64,000 nucleotides of DNA from Streptomyces spinoverrucosus (GCF_015712165.1 NZ_JADPZX010000001.1:5592001-5656000); one strand, 5' to 3'. Counted from the first letter of the stretch, positions 32,560-41,750 are shown. Program-made: numbers and translations. Notes: generated by a model not told the origin, from the sequence alone.

Positions 32560-34069
32560 GGGAGGCCTCCGTTCCGTTCTTGGGTGTACTTACGGCGAGC
32601 GCCATCACGGCGTCCTGGGTCGCCTCGTCGGCGGTGAGTTCGCCCGCGATCCGCCCCTGCGCCATCACCAGCACCCGGTCGCTCATACCGAGCACCTCGG
32701 GCAGATCGCTGGAGATCATCAGGACGGCGGCGCCGGCGGCCGTCAGTTCGTTGACGAGCTGGTAGATCTCGACCTTGGCGCCGACGTCGATCCCGCGCGT
32801 CGGCTCGTCGAGGATCAGCACCTTGGTGTCGGCCAGCAGCCACTTGCCGATGACGACCTTCTGCTGGTTGCCGCCGGACAGGGTCCGCACATGCTGCCCG
32901 AGCCCGGCCATCCGCACCCCGAGCTGCCCCGCGATCCGCGCGGCGGCCTCGCGCTGCCCCTTGAGGTCGACGAGCCCCGCGCGGGTGGCCTTGCGCAAGG
33001 TGACCAGCCCCAGGTTCTCCTCGACGGAAGCGTCGAGCACGAGCCCCTGCCCCTTGCGGTCCTCGGGCACCAGCCCGATCCCGGCGGCCATGGCGGCGTT
33101 GACGTCATGGCGCTTGACGTCCGTACCCGCGACCTTCACGGCCCCCTTGTCGTACGGATCGGCCCCGAACACGGCCCGCACGACCTCCGTACGACCCGCC
33201 CCGACGAGCCCCGCGATCCCGACGACCTCACCGGCCCGCACCTCGAAACTCACGTCATGGAAGACCCCGTCCCGCGTGAGCCCCTCGACGGTCAGCAGCG
33301 CCGCCCCCGCATCGGCCCGCTCCCGCGGATACTGCTGCTCGATCGACCGCCCCACCATGAGCCGTACGAGCTCGTCCTCATCGGTGGAGGCGGGCACCTG
33401 CCCGACGCTCCTCCCGTCGCGGATGACCGTCACGCGATCCCCGAGAGCGGCGATCTCCTCCAGGTGGTGGGTGATGAACACGACCCCGACACCGTCCGCA
33501 CGCAGCTGCCGCACGATGGCGAACAGCTTCTCGACCTCCTCGGTGGTGAGCACGGCGGTCGGCTCGTCCATGATGAGCACGCGCGCGTCGAGACTGAGCG
33601 CCTTGGCGATCTCGACCATCTGCAGCCGGGCGATACCGAGTTCACGCACCCGCGCGCGTGGGGACACGTTCACGCCCACGCGCGCGAGCAGCTCCTCGGC
33701 GTCGGCCTCCATCCGCTTCCGGTCGATCATCCCGAACCGCCGGGGCTGCCGCCCCAGAAAGATGTTCTCCGCGACGGACAGATCGGGAACGAGATTGAAC
33801 TCCTGGTAGATGGTGGCGATCCCGAGCCGCTCGGAGTCCTGCGCACCGTTGACGCGCACCTCCTCACCACCCACCAGGATCCGCCCGGCATCGGGCGTGT
33901 AGGCACCGGAGAGCATCTTGATGAGCGTGCTCTTGCCGGCCCCGTTCTCACCGAGCAGCACATGCACCTCACCCCGGCGCAGATCGAAGTCGACGCCGTC
34001 CAGCGCGACCACGCCGGGGAAGGTTTTGCGGATGCCCTCGATACGCAGCAACTCGTCCGGGTCGCTCAC
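32549..34069 (-). CDS. rbsA: Ribose ABC transporter ATP-binding protein
   Basis: A 506-aa double ABC ATPase of the monosaccharide importer type. The first half has Walker A GENGAGKST, signature-region LGIARLQMVEIAKAL and Walker B VLIMDEPTAVL; the second half has the degenerate phosphate loop GLVGAGRTE, LSGGNQQKVVIGKWL and VLILDEPTRGID. GTG 34069, after a GAAGGAG site, is preferred over an upstream in-frame GTG because it overlaps the rbsR stop (GTGA) and starts the domain directly. Confidence 0.92.
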   Translation of the reverse strand: MSDPDELLRIEGIRKTFPGVVALDGVDFDLRRGEVHVLLGENGAGKSTLIKMLSGAYTPDAGRILVGGEEVRVNGAQDSERLGIATIYQEFNLVPDLSVAENIFLGRQPRRFGMIDRKRMEADAEELLARVGVNVSPRARVRELGIARLQMVEIAKALSLDARVLIMDEPTAVLTTEEVEKLFAIVRQLRADGVGVVFITHHLEEIAALGDRVTVIRDGRSVGQVPASTDEDELVRLMVGRSIEQQYPRERADAGAALLTVEGLTRDGVFHDVSFEVRAGEVVGIAGLVGAGRTEVVRAVFGADPYDKGAVKVAGTDVKRHDVNAAMAAGIGLVPEDRKGQGLVLDASVEENLGLVTLRKATRAGLVDLKGQREAAARIAGQLGVRMAGLGQHVRTLSGGNQQKVVIGKWLLADTKVLILDEPTRGIDVGAKVEIYQLVNELTAAGAAVLMISSDLPEVLGMSDRVLVMAQGRIAGELTADEATQDAVMALAVSTPKNGTEASRGH

Positions 34070-35103
34070 GACGTACTCCTTCGTACGGGGGACAGGGGCG
34101 GTACGACTGAGGGGGGCTCGCCGCACGAGCGGCGTACGACGAGACGGGCGGGCAGGGTTACGGACTCACCCGGCCGCCCCTCGATCCGGGCGACCAGCGC
34201 GCGCACGGCGGCACGCCCCAGCTCGCCGGTGGGCTGGGCGATGGCGGTGACCGGCGGATCGGTGTGCACGAACCACCGGATGTCGTCGAAGGCGGCGAGC
34301 GCGACGTCGTCGGGCACACGCAGCCCACGCGCGCGTACGGCGTCCAGCGCGCCCAGCGCCATCAGGTTGTCGGCGGCGAAGACGACCTCGGGAGGCTCGG
34401 GCAGATCCAGGAACCCCTCGGTGACCCGCCGCCCGCTGTCGGCCTGGAAGTCGCCCTGGCCGATGTAGGCGTCGGGAAGGTCGAGGCCGTACGCGCCGAG
34501 CGCCTCCCTGAAGGCCTCCACACGCTCCCGTCCGGTCGTGGTGGCCGCCGGGCCCGCGATGATCGCGAGCCGCCGGTGCCCGAGGCCGTACAGATGGGCG
34601 ACGAGGTCGCGCACAGCGGTCTCTCCGTCGGCACGCACCACCGGCACGTCCACACCCGGAATCCACCGGTCCACGAACACCATCGGCGTCCCCGCGCGCA
34701 CGGCGTCCAGCATCAGCGGCGAGCCGCCGTCGGTGGGGGAGACGAGGAGGCCGTCGATACGGCGGTCCAGCAGGTTCCGTACGTGGTGGTCCTGGAGGTC
34801 GGGCCGCTCGTCGGCGTTCCCGATGATGACGCTGTAGCCGAGCGCACGGGCCTCCTCCTCGACGGAGCGGGCCAGCTCGGTGAAGTACGGGTTCAGCACG
34901 TCGCTGATGACCAGGCCGAGCGTGTGGGTTTGGTCGGTGCGCAGGGAACGGGCGACGGCGTTCGGGCGGTAGCCCAGCGTCTCGACGGCGGCCAGCACGC
35001 GCGTGCGTGCGACCGCGCTGACCGACGGGTGCTCGTTCAGGACCCGCGAGACCGTGGCAACGGAGACGCCGGCCTCGGCGGCGACGTCCTTGATGCTCGC
35101 CAT
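34066..35103 (-). CDS. rbsR: LacI-family repressor of the ribose operon
   Basis: A 345-aa regulator: HTH and hinge IKDVAAEAGVSVATVSRVLN to YRPNAVARSLR, then a ribose-binding-like sensor domain (LGLVISDVLNPYFTELARSV, GLGHRRLAIIAGPA, FAADNLMALGALDAV, LAAFDDIRWFVH). It is the first gene of the operon it probably controls. Two identical operator-like sites lie just upstream of its start, implying autoregulated repression relieved by ribose. Confidence 0.88.
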   Translation of the reverse strand: MASIKDVAAEAGVSVATVSRVLNEHPSVSAVARTRVLAAVETLGYRPNAVARSLRTDQTHTLGLVISDVLNPYFTELARSVEEEARALGYSVIIGNADERPDLQDHHVRNLLDRRIDGLLVSPTDGGSPLMLDAVRAGTPMVFVDRWIPGVDVPVVRADGETAVRDLVAHLYGLGHRRLAIIAGPAATTTGRERVEAFREALGAYGLDLPDAYIGQGDFQADSGRRVTEGFLDLPEPPEVVFAADNLMALGALDAVRARGLRVPDDVALAAFDDIRWFVHTDPPVTAIAQPTGELGRAAVRALVARIEGRPGESVTLPARLVVRRSCGEPPSVVPPLSPVRRSTS

Positions 35104-35120
35104 CGCCGGTCCACCTCCTC

Positions 35121-35170
35121 GTGGAATCGATTACACAGATGCGCGTAGGGAGGATTGGAATCGATTACAC
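35121..35170. promoter_or_regulatory. Two LacI-type operators of the ribose operon
   Basis: TGGAATCGATTACAC occurs twice (35122-35136 and 35156-35170), 34 bp apart, each with the palindromic core AATCGATT and central CG. The positions, 18-67 bp upstream of the repressor start, fit promoter occlusion with cooperative binding. Confidence 0.75.
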
Positions 35171-35372
35171 GGGGGGCTGGCAAGGGGTGGGGCGAAGAGC
35201 GAGACCGGATCGTGACCTTCCGGTGAGTGTCCTGTTCCAGGGTGACCGGCGGTCGGCCCTGTAGCTGGGTTGTGACGGAAGGCGGTTGCAGGTGCGATCG
35301 GCGCTGCATGAACATGGTGAGCGCAGAAACGTCTGGTGGAGTCAATTCGCGTCTGGGGGAGGCGGGTTCGGT

Positions 35373-35699
35373 ATGAAGTTCGACATGGGTACGCAGACGT
35401 TGTCGTCGCTGATGCGTGAGTCGCGTGGTTCGAGTGATGATCTCGGCACGTTGATCCGTCAGTTGGTGCAGGCGGCGCAGCCGTTGGAGGGGAAGTTCAA
35501 CGGCACCGGTCGGGCGATGTTCGACCAGTTCAAGGCGCGGGCGGATGAGATCACGAGTGAGCTGAATGGGTCGTTGTCGGCGATCCTGGGTGGTCAGTCG
35601 GGTATGGAGTCGGCGTTCAGCTCCGGCGATCAGGAGCAGGGTGACAATGCGCGGCAGCAGATGGCGGCCGCGAACTTTGATGCGGCGCGGTTCCGTTAG
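35373..35699 (+). CDS. WXG100-like type VII secretion substrate
   Basis: This 108-aa helical protein from ATG 35373 follows a GGGGGAGGC site. The helix-turn-helix hairpin of WXG100/ESAT-6 proteins is visible (LMRESRGSSDDLGTLIRQLV, turn KFNGTGRAMFDQFK, second helix). The turn has FNG instead of WxG. It is the first gene of a three-gene set typical of Streptomyces type VII-linked toxin loci. Codons favour G and T at third positions more than the neighbours do. Confidence 0.7.
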   Translation: MKFDMGTQTLSSLMRESRGSSDDLGTLIRQLVQAAQPLEGKFNGTGRAMFDQFKARADEITSELNGSLSAILGGQSGMESAFSSGDQEQGDNARQQMAAANFDAARFR

Positions 35700-35746
35700 G
35701 TCGTCGGGTTGGTTGGTTCGGTTTTCTTGACGGGGAGTGGTGTGTG

Positions 35747-36061
35747 ATGGCGGGTGCTGGTGCGGATCGTCGGTCGTATGACACGGGTGCGTCGACGGAT
35801 GCTCAGGCGAACATTCAGACGGTGATCGGCCGGCTGGAGGAGGTCATCGGTCAGCGCGATCGTCAGGTGAAGGCAGCGATGGCGGACTTCACGGCGGATG
35901 GTGTGGCGGATGAGTATCACGGCAAGGAGCAGCGGTGGAACCGTGCTTCGCAGGAGGTGCGGAACATCATCCAGTTGTTGAAGACGACGTTGGAGAAGAA
36001 CGACGGTACGGCGCAGTCGACGTTGTCGCGGGCGAAGGCGGCGGTGGACAACATCGGCTGA
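35747..36061 (+). CDS. ESAT-6/WXG100-like protein
   Basis: A 104-aa helical protein; ATG 35747 is chosen, with a GTG one codon earlier also possible. Two long helices (NIQTVIGRLEEVIGQRDRQV, QEVRNIIQLLKTTLEKNDGT) flank the turn FTADGVADEYHGKEQRW, again without a strict WxG. It probably pairs with the preceding protein as a secreted heterodimer or chaperone for a large toxin. Codon style matches that gene. Confidence 0.7.
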   Translation: MAGAGADRRSYDTGASTDAQANIQTVIGRLEEVIGQRDRQVKAAMADFTADGVADEYHGKEQRWNRASQEVRNIIQLLKTTLEKNDGTAQSTLSRAKAAVDNIG

Positions 36062-36063
36062 GG

Positions 36064-36105
36064 CTGGTGACTGGTGACTGGTGACTGGTGACTGGTGGCT
36101 GGTCG
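36064..36105. repeat. 7-bp tandem repeat
   Basis: Four perfect CTGGTGA units are followed by two imperfect ones (CTGGTGG, CTGGTCG), directly after the stop of the ESAT-6-like gene. The 7-bp unit sits just upstream of the truncated third gene and could vary in length by slippage. Confidence 0.85.
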
Positions 36106-36131
36106 CTGGGTTTGGTTTACGGGGGTTTGTG

Positions 36132-36242
36132 GTGTCCGGGTGGGATCTGAAGCCGCAGGGTATTTCGGGTGTGCTGAAGACGACGGGTGAGACCGCGTCG
36201 GACTTCGAGAAGTACGGGGACGCCCAGCTCCGTTCTGCGTGA
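36132..36242 (+). pseudogene. Truncated DUF6507-like gene
   Basis: GTG 36132 starts VSGWDLKPQGISGVLKTTGE then TASDFEKYGDA, the N-terminal signature of a protein I associate with DUF6507 and with this WXG100 gene order. After about 31 residues the similarity ends, and the frame stops five codons later (QLRSA). Normally the protein is about 100 aa and precedes the toxin gene, so a deletion joined its 5' end to unrelated DNA and removed the toxin. Confidence 0.6.
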
Positions 36243-36291
36243 ACTGCCACCATATGCGGAACGACGTGGACAGCCTGCACGGCAGGTTCAC

Positions 36292-36640
36292 ATGGGACAG
36301 CGGTTGCTGTACTGCGTGGAGCCTTTCACAGGCGAAGTAGAAGAATATCTGGGTGGTGCTCGCGTCAGCCTGGAAAACTACGTCGATGGTCTGTCGGACG
36401 GCCCAAGCTGGGAGTGGTACAAGGACGGCACACTCCGGTCGCAGGGGATGACGCGCGGGGGCGCCCTGTCGGCGTCTCGCGGGAGTGGCATCCGAACGGC
36501 ACGCTCGCTTCCGAGAGAGTGTTCGCCGACGACGGTACGATCATGCTCTCGGGTATGGCGCAAAGAGGACGGTGAAATCGGAGAGAAACCCGACGCCTTG
36601 GGTGTCGAGGTCGTTCCGAAGAGGGCCCCTTCTGCGTCAG
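36292..36640 (+). pseudogene. Frameshifted YwqK/MORN-type antitoxin remnant
   Basis: The first frame from ATG 36292 reads GQRLLYCVEPFTGEVEEYLG, then VDGLSDGPSWEWYKDGTLRS, a MORN-like repeat of YwqK-family antitoxins. The continuation appears in another frame (from about 36459) as GRPVGVSREWHPNGTLASER and VFADDGT, then returns to the first frame as WRKEDGEIGEKP. At least two frameshifts are therefore needed to restore one protein. This is consistent with loss of the matching toxin. Confidence 0.6.
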
Positions 36641-36758
36641 CTATTCCCGCCTGTTGCATTCCTTGGTGATTCACATGCGCCGCATCGGCATCGGTGCCCT
36701 CGAAGTGAGCTCTGCAGCCGATCCACCCAGGCTCATCTCGATCGCTACGCTCACCCCC

Positions 36759-37379
36759 ATGGGTCTGGACATCACCGTGATGATCGCCGACGCGGCGTGG
36801 CTGGAGGGTGTCCCGCCCAGCGAACGGCTGCCGCTGTTGAGAGGCGCCTGGTACGACGACGAGACGGGTTTCTGGGGCTGGGACGCCACGCCGGCGGCAG
36901 AGGGAGACTGGCTGTGGCCGCAGGGGCCCAACGGCGTCTGCTTCGGCGTGTATGAGTTCCGGAACACCTGCGGCTCGTTCAAAGCCCACTTCTGGGCTGG
37001 GGAACGCTGGGAGTCCGCTCGCGACCACGTTGATTCCCAACTGCGCGCCGAGTTGGACACCTTGCTTCTCGGACTGATCTGGAACGGGCTGGACGGAGAG
37101 GCGGAGCACGTCGACTTCGGCTTCTTCAGCGACGACGGCCCCGGTTTCTACGGCGTACTGCTAGCACGAGCACCGGACAACGTACGGAAACTGGCGGGTA
37201 CTTGGGAGCGAGTACGGCCCCGCCTGGACGGCGTGGAGCAGGCCTTCACCGAACACGCCGCGCTTTCCCATGGCTGGGTGCACGACTTCCGCGCGTTCAA
37301 AGCCCTGCTGGAGGAGTGGGGCTACGTCCTGACCGAAGCCGCCCGGCGAGGCTGGTGCGTTGTGGGGCTCAGCGAATAA
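36759..37379 (+). CDS. Conserved hypothetical protein beside the toxin remnant
   Basis: This 206-aa cytoplasmic protein starts at ATG 36759 (MGLDITVMIADAAWLEGVPP); the 35 in-frame residues before it look non-coding. It is rich in Trp, Asp and Glu (AWYDDETGFWGWD, DFGFFSDDGPGFYGVLLARA). I recall similar Streptomyces proteins near type VII/toxin loci and an immunity-like role is possible, but no family name or activity can be given. Its frame is intact, unlike its upstream neighbours. Confidence 0.55.
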   Translation: MGLDITVMIADAAWLEGVPPSERLPLLRGAWYDDETGFWGWDATPAAEGDWLWPQGPNGVCFGVYEFRNTCGSFKAHFWAGERWESARDHVDSQLRAELDTLLLGLIWNGLDGEAEHVDFGFFSDDGPGFYGVLLARAPDNVRKLAGTWERVRPRLDGVEQAFTEHAALSHGWVHDFRAFKALLEEWGYVLTEAARRGWCVVGLSE

Positions 37380-37461
37380 GCCAGAAATCACCCGGAATGC
37401 CCGAAGCTATCGGGGTCACACGGGACCACACGGGATCACCCGGAATCACGGCGACGTGCCC

Positions 37462-37865
37462 TCACGTCACCCGCAACCCCACCTTCACCAACAGCCCCTC
37501 CCGACTGACCAACAGCTCCGGCACGTCCTCCTCGTAGAACCTCACCTGCCCGAAGCCCCCCGGCCACCGCACATGAGCGGCCAGGACCCCCAGCAGCGCA
37601 TCGAGCTCCGGCAGGAGCTCCGCGTGGATCTCCTGCGTGCGGTCAGCGCCCAGTGGCCGTCGGGAGCCTGGAGCAGCTCGCCGCTCAGGACGCCGCCGAT
37701 CTTCGCGGCGGGCCCGCGCTCCGCGAGGAGAGGGAACAGCTCCGGCGAGGCGTCGACCGGTTCCGTCCCGCCGAGGCCGAGGTGTCATCGCAGCACGTCG
37801 AGCACATCGCCCGGAACCGTCGGCGAGAGATCGAGCGCCAGCTCAACAGCGAACATGTCAGCCAT
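37462..37865 (-). pseudogene. Conserved gene inactivated by a nonsense codon and a frameshift
   Basis: Starting at ATG 37865 on the minus strand the frame reads MADMFAVELALDLSPTVPGD then VLDVLR, stops at TGA (37785-37787) where TGG (Trp) would be expected, and continues in the same frame as HLGLGGTEPVDASPELFPLL and GELLQAPDGHWALTAR. It then shifts frame into QEIHAELLPELDALLGVLAA, HVRWPGGFGQVRFYEED and a normal-looking end. The pieces join into one plausible protein of about 133 aa that I recall as a conserved Streptomyces family of unknown role. Confidence 0.6.
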
Positions 37866-37934
37866 GACGGAAGTCCAGGTCCGCGAAAAACAGAGCCTCC
37901 CCCCACTGTCACCCCCCACCGGTACCGTCGGATC

Positions 37935-40187
37935 ATGTCCACCCAGTCCGCACCCGCCCCCGACGAACGACGACTCGCCGTCCTCGAAGGCGTCCTCGAA
38001 CGGATCACCTACGCCAACGAGGAGAACGGCTACACGGTCGCCCGCGTCGACACCGGCCGAGGCGGCGGCGACCTCCTCACGGTCGTCGGCGCGCTGCTCG
38101 GCGCGCAGGTGGGGGAGTCGCTGCGGATGGAGGGAAGGTGGGGCTCCCACCCGCAGTACGGCAAGCAGTTCACCGTCGAGAACTACACGACCGTCCTCCC
38201 GGCCACCGTCCAGGGCATCCGCCGCTACCTCGGCTCCGGGCTGGTCAAGGGCATCGGACCGGTCTTCGCCGACCGGATCACACAGCACTTCGGGCTCGAC
38301 ACCCTCACGATCATCGAGGAGGAGCCCAAGCGCCTCATCGAGGTCCCCGGCCTCGGCCCCAAGCGGACCAAGAAGATCGCCGACGCCTGGGAGGAGCAGA
38401 AGGCCATCAAGGAGGTCATGCTCTTCCTCCAGACCGTCGAGGTGTCCACCTCCGTCGCCGTGCGCATCTACAAGAAGTACGGCGACGCCTCCATCTCCGT
38501 CGTGAAGAACCAGCCGTACCGCCTCGCCGCCGACGTCTGGGGCATCGGCTTCCTCACCGCCGACAAGATCGCCCAGTCCGTCGGCATCCCGCACGACAGC
38601 CCGGAGCGCGTCAAGGCGGGCCTGCAGTACGCCCTTTCACAGTCGACGGACCAGGGGCACTGCTTCCTGCCCGAGGAGCGGCTCATCGCCGACGCCGTCA
38701 AACTGCTCCAGGTCGACACGGGCCTCGTCATCGAGTGCCTCGCCGAGCTGGCCGCGCCCGCCGAGGACGGCGAGGACCCCGGTGTCGTACGGGAAAAGGT
38801 CCCCGGCCCCGAGGACGGCGAGCCCGTCACCGCCGTCTACCTCGTCCCCTTCCACCGCGCCGAACTCTCCCTCTCCGCCCAGCTCCTGCGTCTGCTGCGT
38901 ACCGGCGAGGACCGCATGCCCGGCTTCCACGACGTCGCCTGGGACAGGGCACTGGCGTGGCTGAAAGGCCGTACCGGCGCCGACCTCGCCCCCGAGCAGG
39001 AGGCCGCCGTCAAGCTGGCGCTGACGAAGAAGGTCGCGGTCCTCACCGGCGGTCCCGGTTGCGGCAAGTCCTTCACGGTGCGGTCGATCGTGGAGCTGGC
39101 CCGCGCCAAGAAGGCCAAGGTCGTCCTCGCCGCCCCGACCGGCCGTGCCGCCAAGCGCCTCGCCGAGCTCACCGGCGCCGAGGCCTCCACCGTCCACCGG
39201 CTCCTCGAACTCAAGCCCGGCGGAGACGCCGCCTACGACAAGGACCGCCCCCTCGACGCCGACCTCGTGGTCGTCGACGAGGCCTCCATGCTGGACCTCC
39301 TCCTCGCCAACAAGCTCGTCAAGGCCGTCCCGCCCGGCGCCCACCTCCTCTTCGTCGGCGACGTCGACCAGCTCCCCAGCGTCGGCGCGGGCGAGGTGCT
39401 GCGGGACCTCCTCGCCGACGGCAGCCCCGTCCCCGCCGTCCGCCTCACCCGCGTCTTCCGGCAGGCCCAGCAGTCCGGCGTGGTCACCAACGCCCACCGG
39501 ATCAACGCCGGACAGCACCCCGTCACGGACGGCATGAAGGACTTCTTCCTGTTCGTCGAGGACGACACGGAGGCCGCCGGGCGGCTCACCGTGGATGTGG
39601 CGGCTCGTCGTATTCCGGCCCGGTTCGGGCTCGACCCGCGCCGGGACGTCCAGGTGCTCGCGCCCATGCACCGGGGGCCCGCCGGCGCCGGCACGCTCAA
39701 CGGACTCCTCCAGCAGGCCATCACCCCGGGCCGCCCCGAGGTGCCGGAGAAGCGGTTCGGCGGTCGGGTTTTCCGCGTCGGCGACAAGGTCACCCAGATT
39801 CGCAACAATTACGAGAAGGGCAAGAACGGTGTCTTCAACGGCACCGTGGGCGTGGTCACCTCGCTCGACCCGGTCGACCAGCGCCTCACGGTACTGACGG
39901 ACGAGGACGAGGAGGTTCCGTACGAATTCGACGAACTGGACGAACTGGCACACGCCTACGCGGTGACCATCCATCGTTCGCAGGGGAGTGAATACCCGGC
40001 GGTGGTCATCCCGGTGACCACGGGCGCCTGGATGATGCTCCAACGCAACCTGCTCTACACGGCGGTCACCCGCGCCAAGCGGCTGGTCGTCCTCGTCGGT
40101 TCCCGCAAGGCGATCGGCCAGGCGGTGCGCACGGTGTCGGCGGGACGCCGCTGCACGGCCCTGGACTTCAGGCTCGCGGAAAAATGA
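37935..40187 (+). CDS. recD2: RecD2-type ATP-dependent DNA helicase
   Basis: This 750-aa SF1B 5'-3' helicase is typical in length for RecD2 of organisms using AdnAB rather than RecBCD. The N-terminal OB/HhH region (residues 1-330) includes GIGPVFADRITQHFG and VPGLGPKRTKKIADAWEE. The motor has Walker A LTGGPGCGKSFT, motif II VVVDEASMLD, a GDVDQLPSVG loop and motif VI YAVTIHRSQGSEYPAV. It probably unwinds DNA in repair or replication-fork handling. ATG 37935 is used. It is preceded by a disrupted gene on the other strand and transcribed alone. Confidence 0.92.
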   Translation: MSTQSAPAPDERRLAVLEGVLERITYANEENGYTVARVDTGRGGGDLLTVVGALLGAQVGESLRMEGRWGSHPQYGKQFTVENYTTVLPATVQGIRRYLGSGLVKGIGPVFADRITQHFGLDTLTIIEEEPKRLIEVPGLGPKRTKKIADAWEEQKAIKEVMLFLQTVEVSTSVAVRIYKKYGDASISVVKNQPYRLAADVWGIGFLTADKIAQSVGIPHDSPERVKAGLQYALSQSTDQGHCFLPEERLIADAVKLLQVDTGLVIECLAELAAPAEDGEDPGVVREKVPGPEDGEPVTAVYLVPFHRAELSLSAQLLRLLRTGEDRMPGFHDVAWDRALAWLKGRTGADLAPEQEAAVKLALTKKVAVLTGGPGCGKSFTVRSIVELARAKKAKVVLAAPTGRAAKRLAELTGAEASTVHRLLELKPGGDAAYDKDRPLDADLVVVDEASMLDLLLANKLVKAVPPGAHLLFVGDVDQLPSVGAGEVLRDLLADGSPVPAVRLTRVFRQAQQSGVVTNAHRINAGQHPVTDGMKDFFLFVEDDTEAAGRLTVDVAARRIPARFGLDPRRDVQVLAPMHRGPAGAGTLNGLLQQAITPGRPEVPEKRFGGRVFRVGDKVTQIRNNYEKGKNGVFNGTVGVVTSLDPVDQRLTVLTDEDEEVPYEFDELDELAHAYAVTIHRSQGSEYPAVVIPVTTGAWMMLQRNLLYTAVTRAKRLVVLVGSRKAIGQAVRTVSAGRRCTALDFRLAEK

Positions 40188-40383
40188 TCGATCAAACGAG
40201 TCGTAAAGGTCACAGAGCACTTCCGGATGGGGAATCAACCGGGCAGGATGGCAGGTTGGCGGCACTGAGTGCCGCCTATAAGCCCAATGGTCGACCCCGA
40301 GTGCACTCTCCTGAGCCAAATGGGGGATGGTAGAGACAGTCAGGGCACCTCGAAGATGAGGCACTACGTCGGTGAGGGAAGAC

Positions 40384-41673
40384 GTGAGCGACAACTCTGT
40401 AGTACTGCGGTACGACGGCAGCGAGTACACCTACCCGGTGATCGACAGCACCGTCGGGGACAAGGGCTTCGACATCGGAAAGCTCCGGACCCAGACCGGT
40501 CTCGTGACCCTGGACAGCGGTTACGGCAACACCGCCGCCTATAAATCCGCCATCACCTATCTGGATGGCGAGGCCGGCATCCTCCGCTACCGCGGTTACC
40601 CGATCGAGCAGCTGGCCGAGCGCTCCACCTTCCTGGAGGTGGCCTACCTGCTGATCAACGGTGAGCTGCCGACCGTCGACCAGCTCACCGGCTTCAGGAA
40701 CGACATCACGCAGCACACCCTGCTGCACGAGGACGTCAAGAACTTCTACAAGGGCTTCCCCCGCGACGCCCACCCGATGGCCATGCTGTCGTCGGTCGTC
40801 TCGGCGCTGTCCACCTTCTACCAGGACAGCCACAACCCGTTCGACGAGCGGCAGCGCAACCTCTCCACCATCCGCCTGCTCGCCAAGCTCCCGACGATCG
40901 CGGCGTACGCGTACAAGAAGTCGATCGGTCACCCGTTCGTCTACCCGCGCAACGACCTCGGTTACGTCGAGAACTTCCTGCGCATGACCTTCTCGGTCCC
41001 CGCCCAGGAGTACGAGCTCGACCCGATCGTGGTCGCCGCGCTGGACAAGCTGCTGATCCTGCATGCGGACCACGAGCAGAACTGCTCGACCTCCACGGTC
41101 CGCCTGGTCGGCTCCTCGCAGGCGAACATGTTCGCCTCGATCTCCGCCGGCATCAACGCCCTGTGGGGCCCGCTGCACGGCGGCGCCAACCAGTCCGTGC
41201 TGGAGATGCTGGAGGGCATCCGCGACTCCGGCGGTGACGTCGACTCCTTCATCCGCAAGGTGAAGAACAAGGAGGACGGCGTCCGTCTGATGGGCTTCGG
41301 CCACCGGGTCTACAAGAACTTCGACCCGCGCGCCAAGATCATCAAGGCTGCCGCGCACGACGTCCTGTCCGCCCTCGGCAAGTCCGACGAACTGCTGGAC
41401 ATCGCGCTGAAGCTGGAGGAGCACGCGCTCTCCGACGACTACTTCGTCTCGCGCAGCCTCTACCCGAACGTCGACTTCTACACCGGTCTGATCTACCGGG
41501 CGATGGGCTTCCCGACCGAGATGTTCACGGTCCTGTTCGCCCTCGGCCGGCTGCCGGGCTGGATCGCCCAGTGGCACGAGATGATCAAGGAGCCGGGCTC
41601 CCGTATCGGCCGCCCGCGGCAGATCTACACGGGCGTCGTCGAGCGCGACTTCGTCCCGGTCGAGGAGCGCTGA
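40384..41673 (+). CDS. gltA: Citrate synthase
   Basis: This 429-aa type II citrate synthase condenses acetyl-CoA and oxaloacetate in the TCA cycle. GTG 40384 (MSDNSVVLRYDG) follows GAGGGAAG. Catalytic residues are in place: HADHEQNCSTSTVR and GPLHGGANQSVLEML (histidine regions), GFGHRVYKNFDPRAK, and the aspartate in SLYPNVDFYTGLIYRAMG. The ordinary length and motifs indicate the housekeeping enzyme. It is monocistronic, with two hairpins right after the stop. Confidence 0.95.
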   Translation: MSDNSVVLRYDGSEYTYPVIDSTVGDKGFDIGKLRTQTGLVTLDSGYGNTAAYKSAITYLDGEAGILRYRGYPIEQLAERSTFLEVAYLLINGELPTVDQLTGFRNDITQHTLLHEDVKNFYKGFPRDAHPMAMLSSVVSALSTFYQDSHNPFDERQRNLSTIRLLAKLPTIAAYAYKKSIGHPFVYPRNDLGYVENFLRMTFSVPAQEYELDPIVVAALDKLLILHADHEQNCSTSTVRLVGSSQANMFASISAGINALWGPLHGGANQSVLEMLEGIRDSGGDVDSFIRKVKNKEDGVRLMGFGHRVYKNFDPRAKIIKAAAHDVLSALGKSDELLDIALKLEEHALSDDYFVSRSLYPNVDFYTGLIYRAMGFPTEMFTVLFALGRLPGWIAQWHEMIKEPGSRIGRPRQIYTGVVERDFVPVEER

Positions 41674-41679
41674 TCCCCC

Positions 41680-41709
41680 GCGGCCGCCTGACGCACAGCA
41701 GGCGGCCGC
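41680..41709 (+). terminator. Citrate synthase terminator
   Basis: GCGGCCGCCTG and CAGGCGGCCGC form an 11-bp perfect stem with an 8-nt loop, 6 bp after the stop codon. Confidence 0.85.
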
Positions 41710-41750
41710 ATCCAGCGGAGCACGGCACCCGCACTCCGTACTGATATGCA

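Noticed and set aside
36064..36105. Heptamer units as a possible CRISPR array or origin iterons
   Set aside because: No spacers, no cas genes and no replication gene nearby; it is a short tandem repeat.
38637..40430. A 597-codon open frame antisense to the helicase gene
   Set aside because: High G+C keeps antisense frames open. The translated sequence has no domain, and the forward strand encodes a complete RecD2-type helicase with all motifs.
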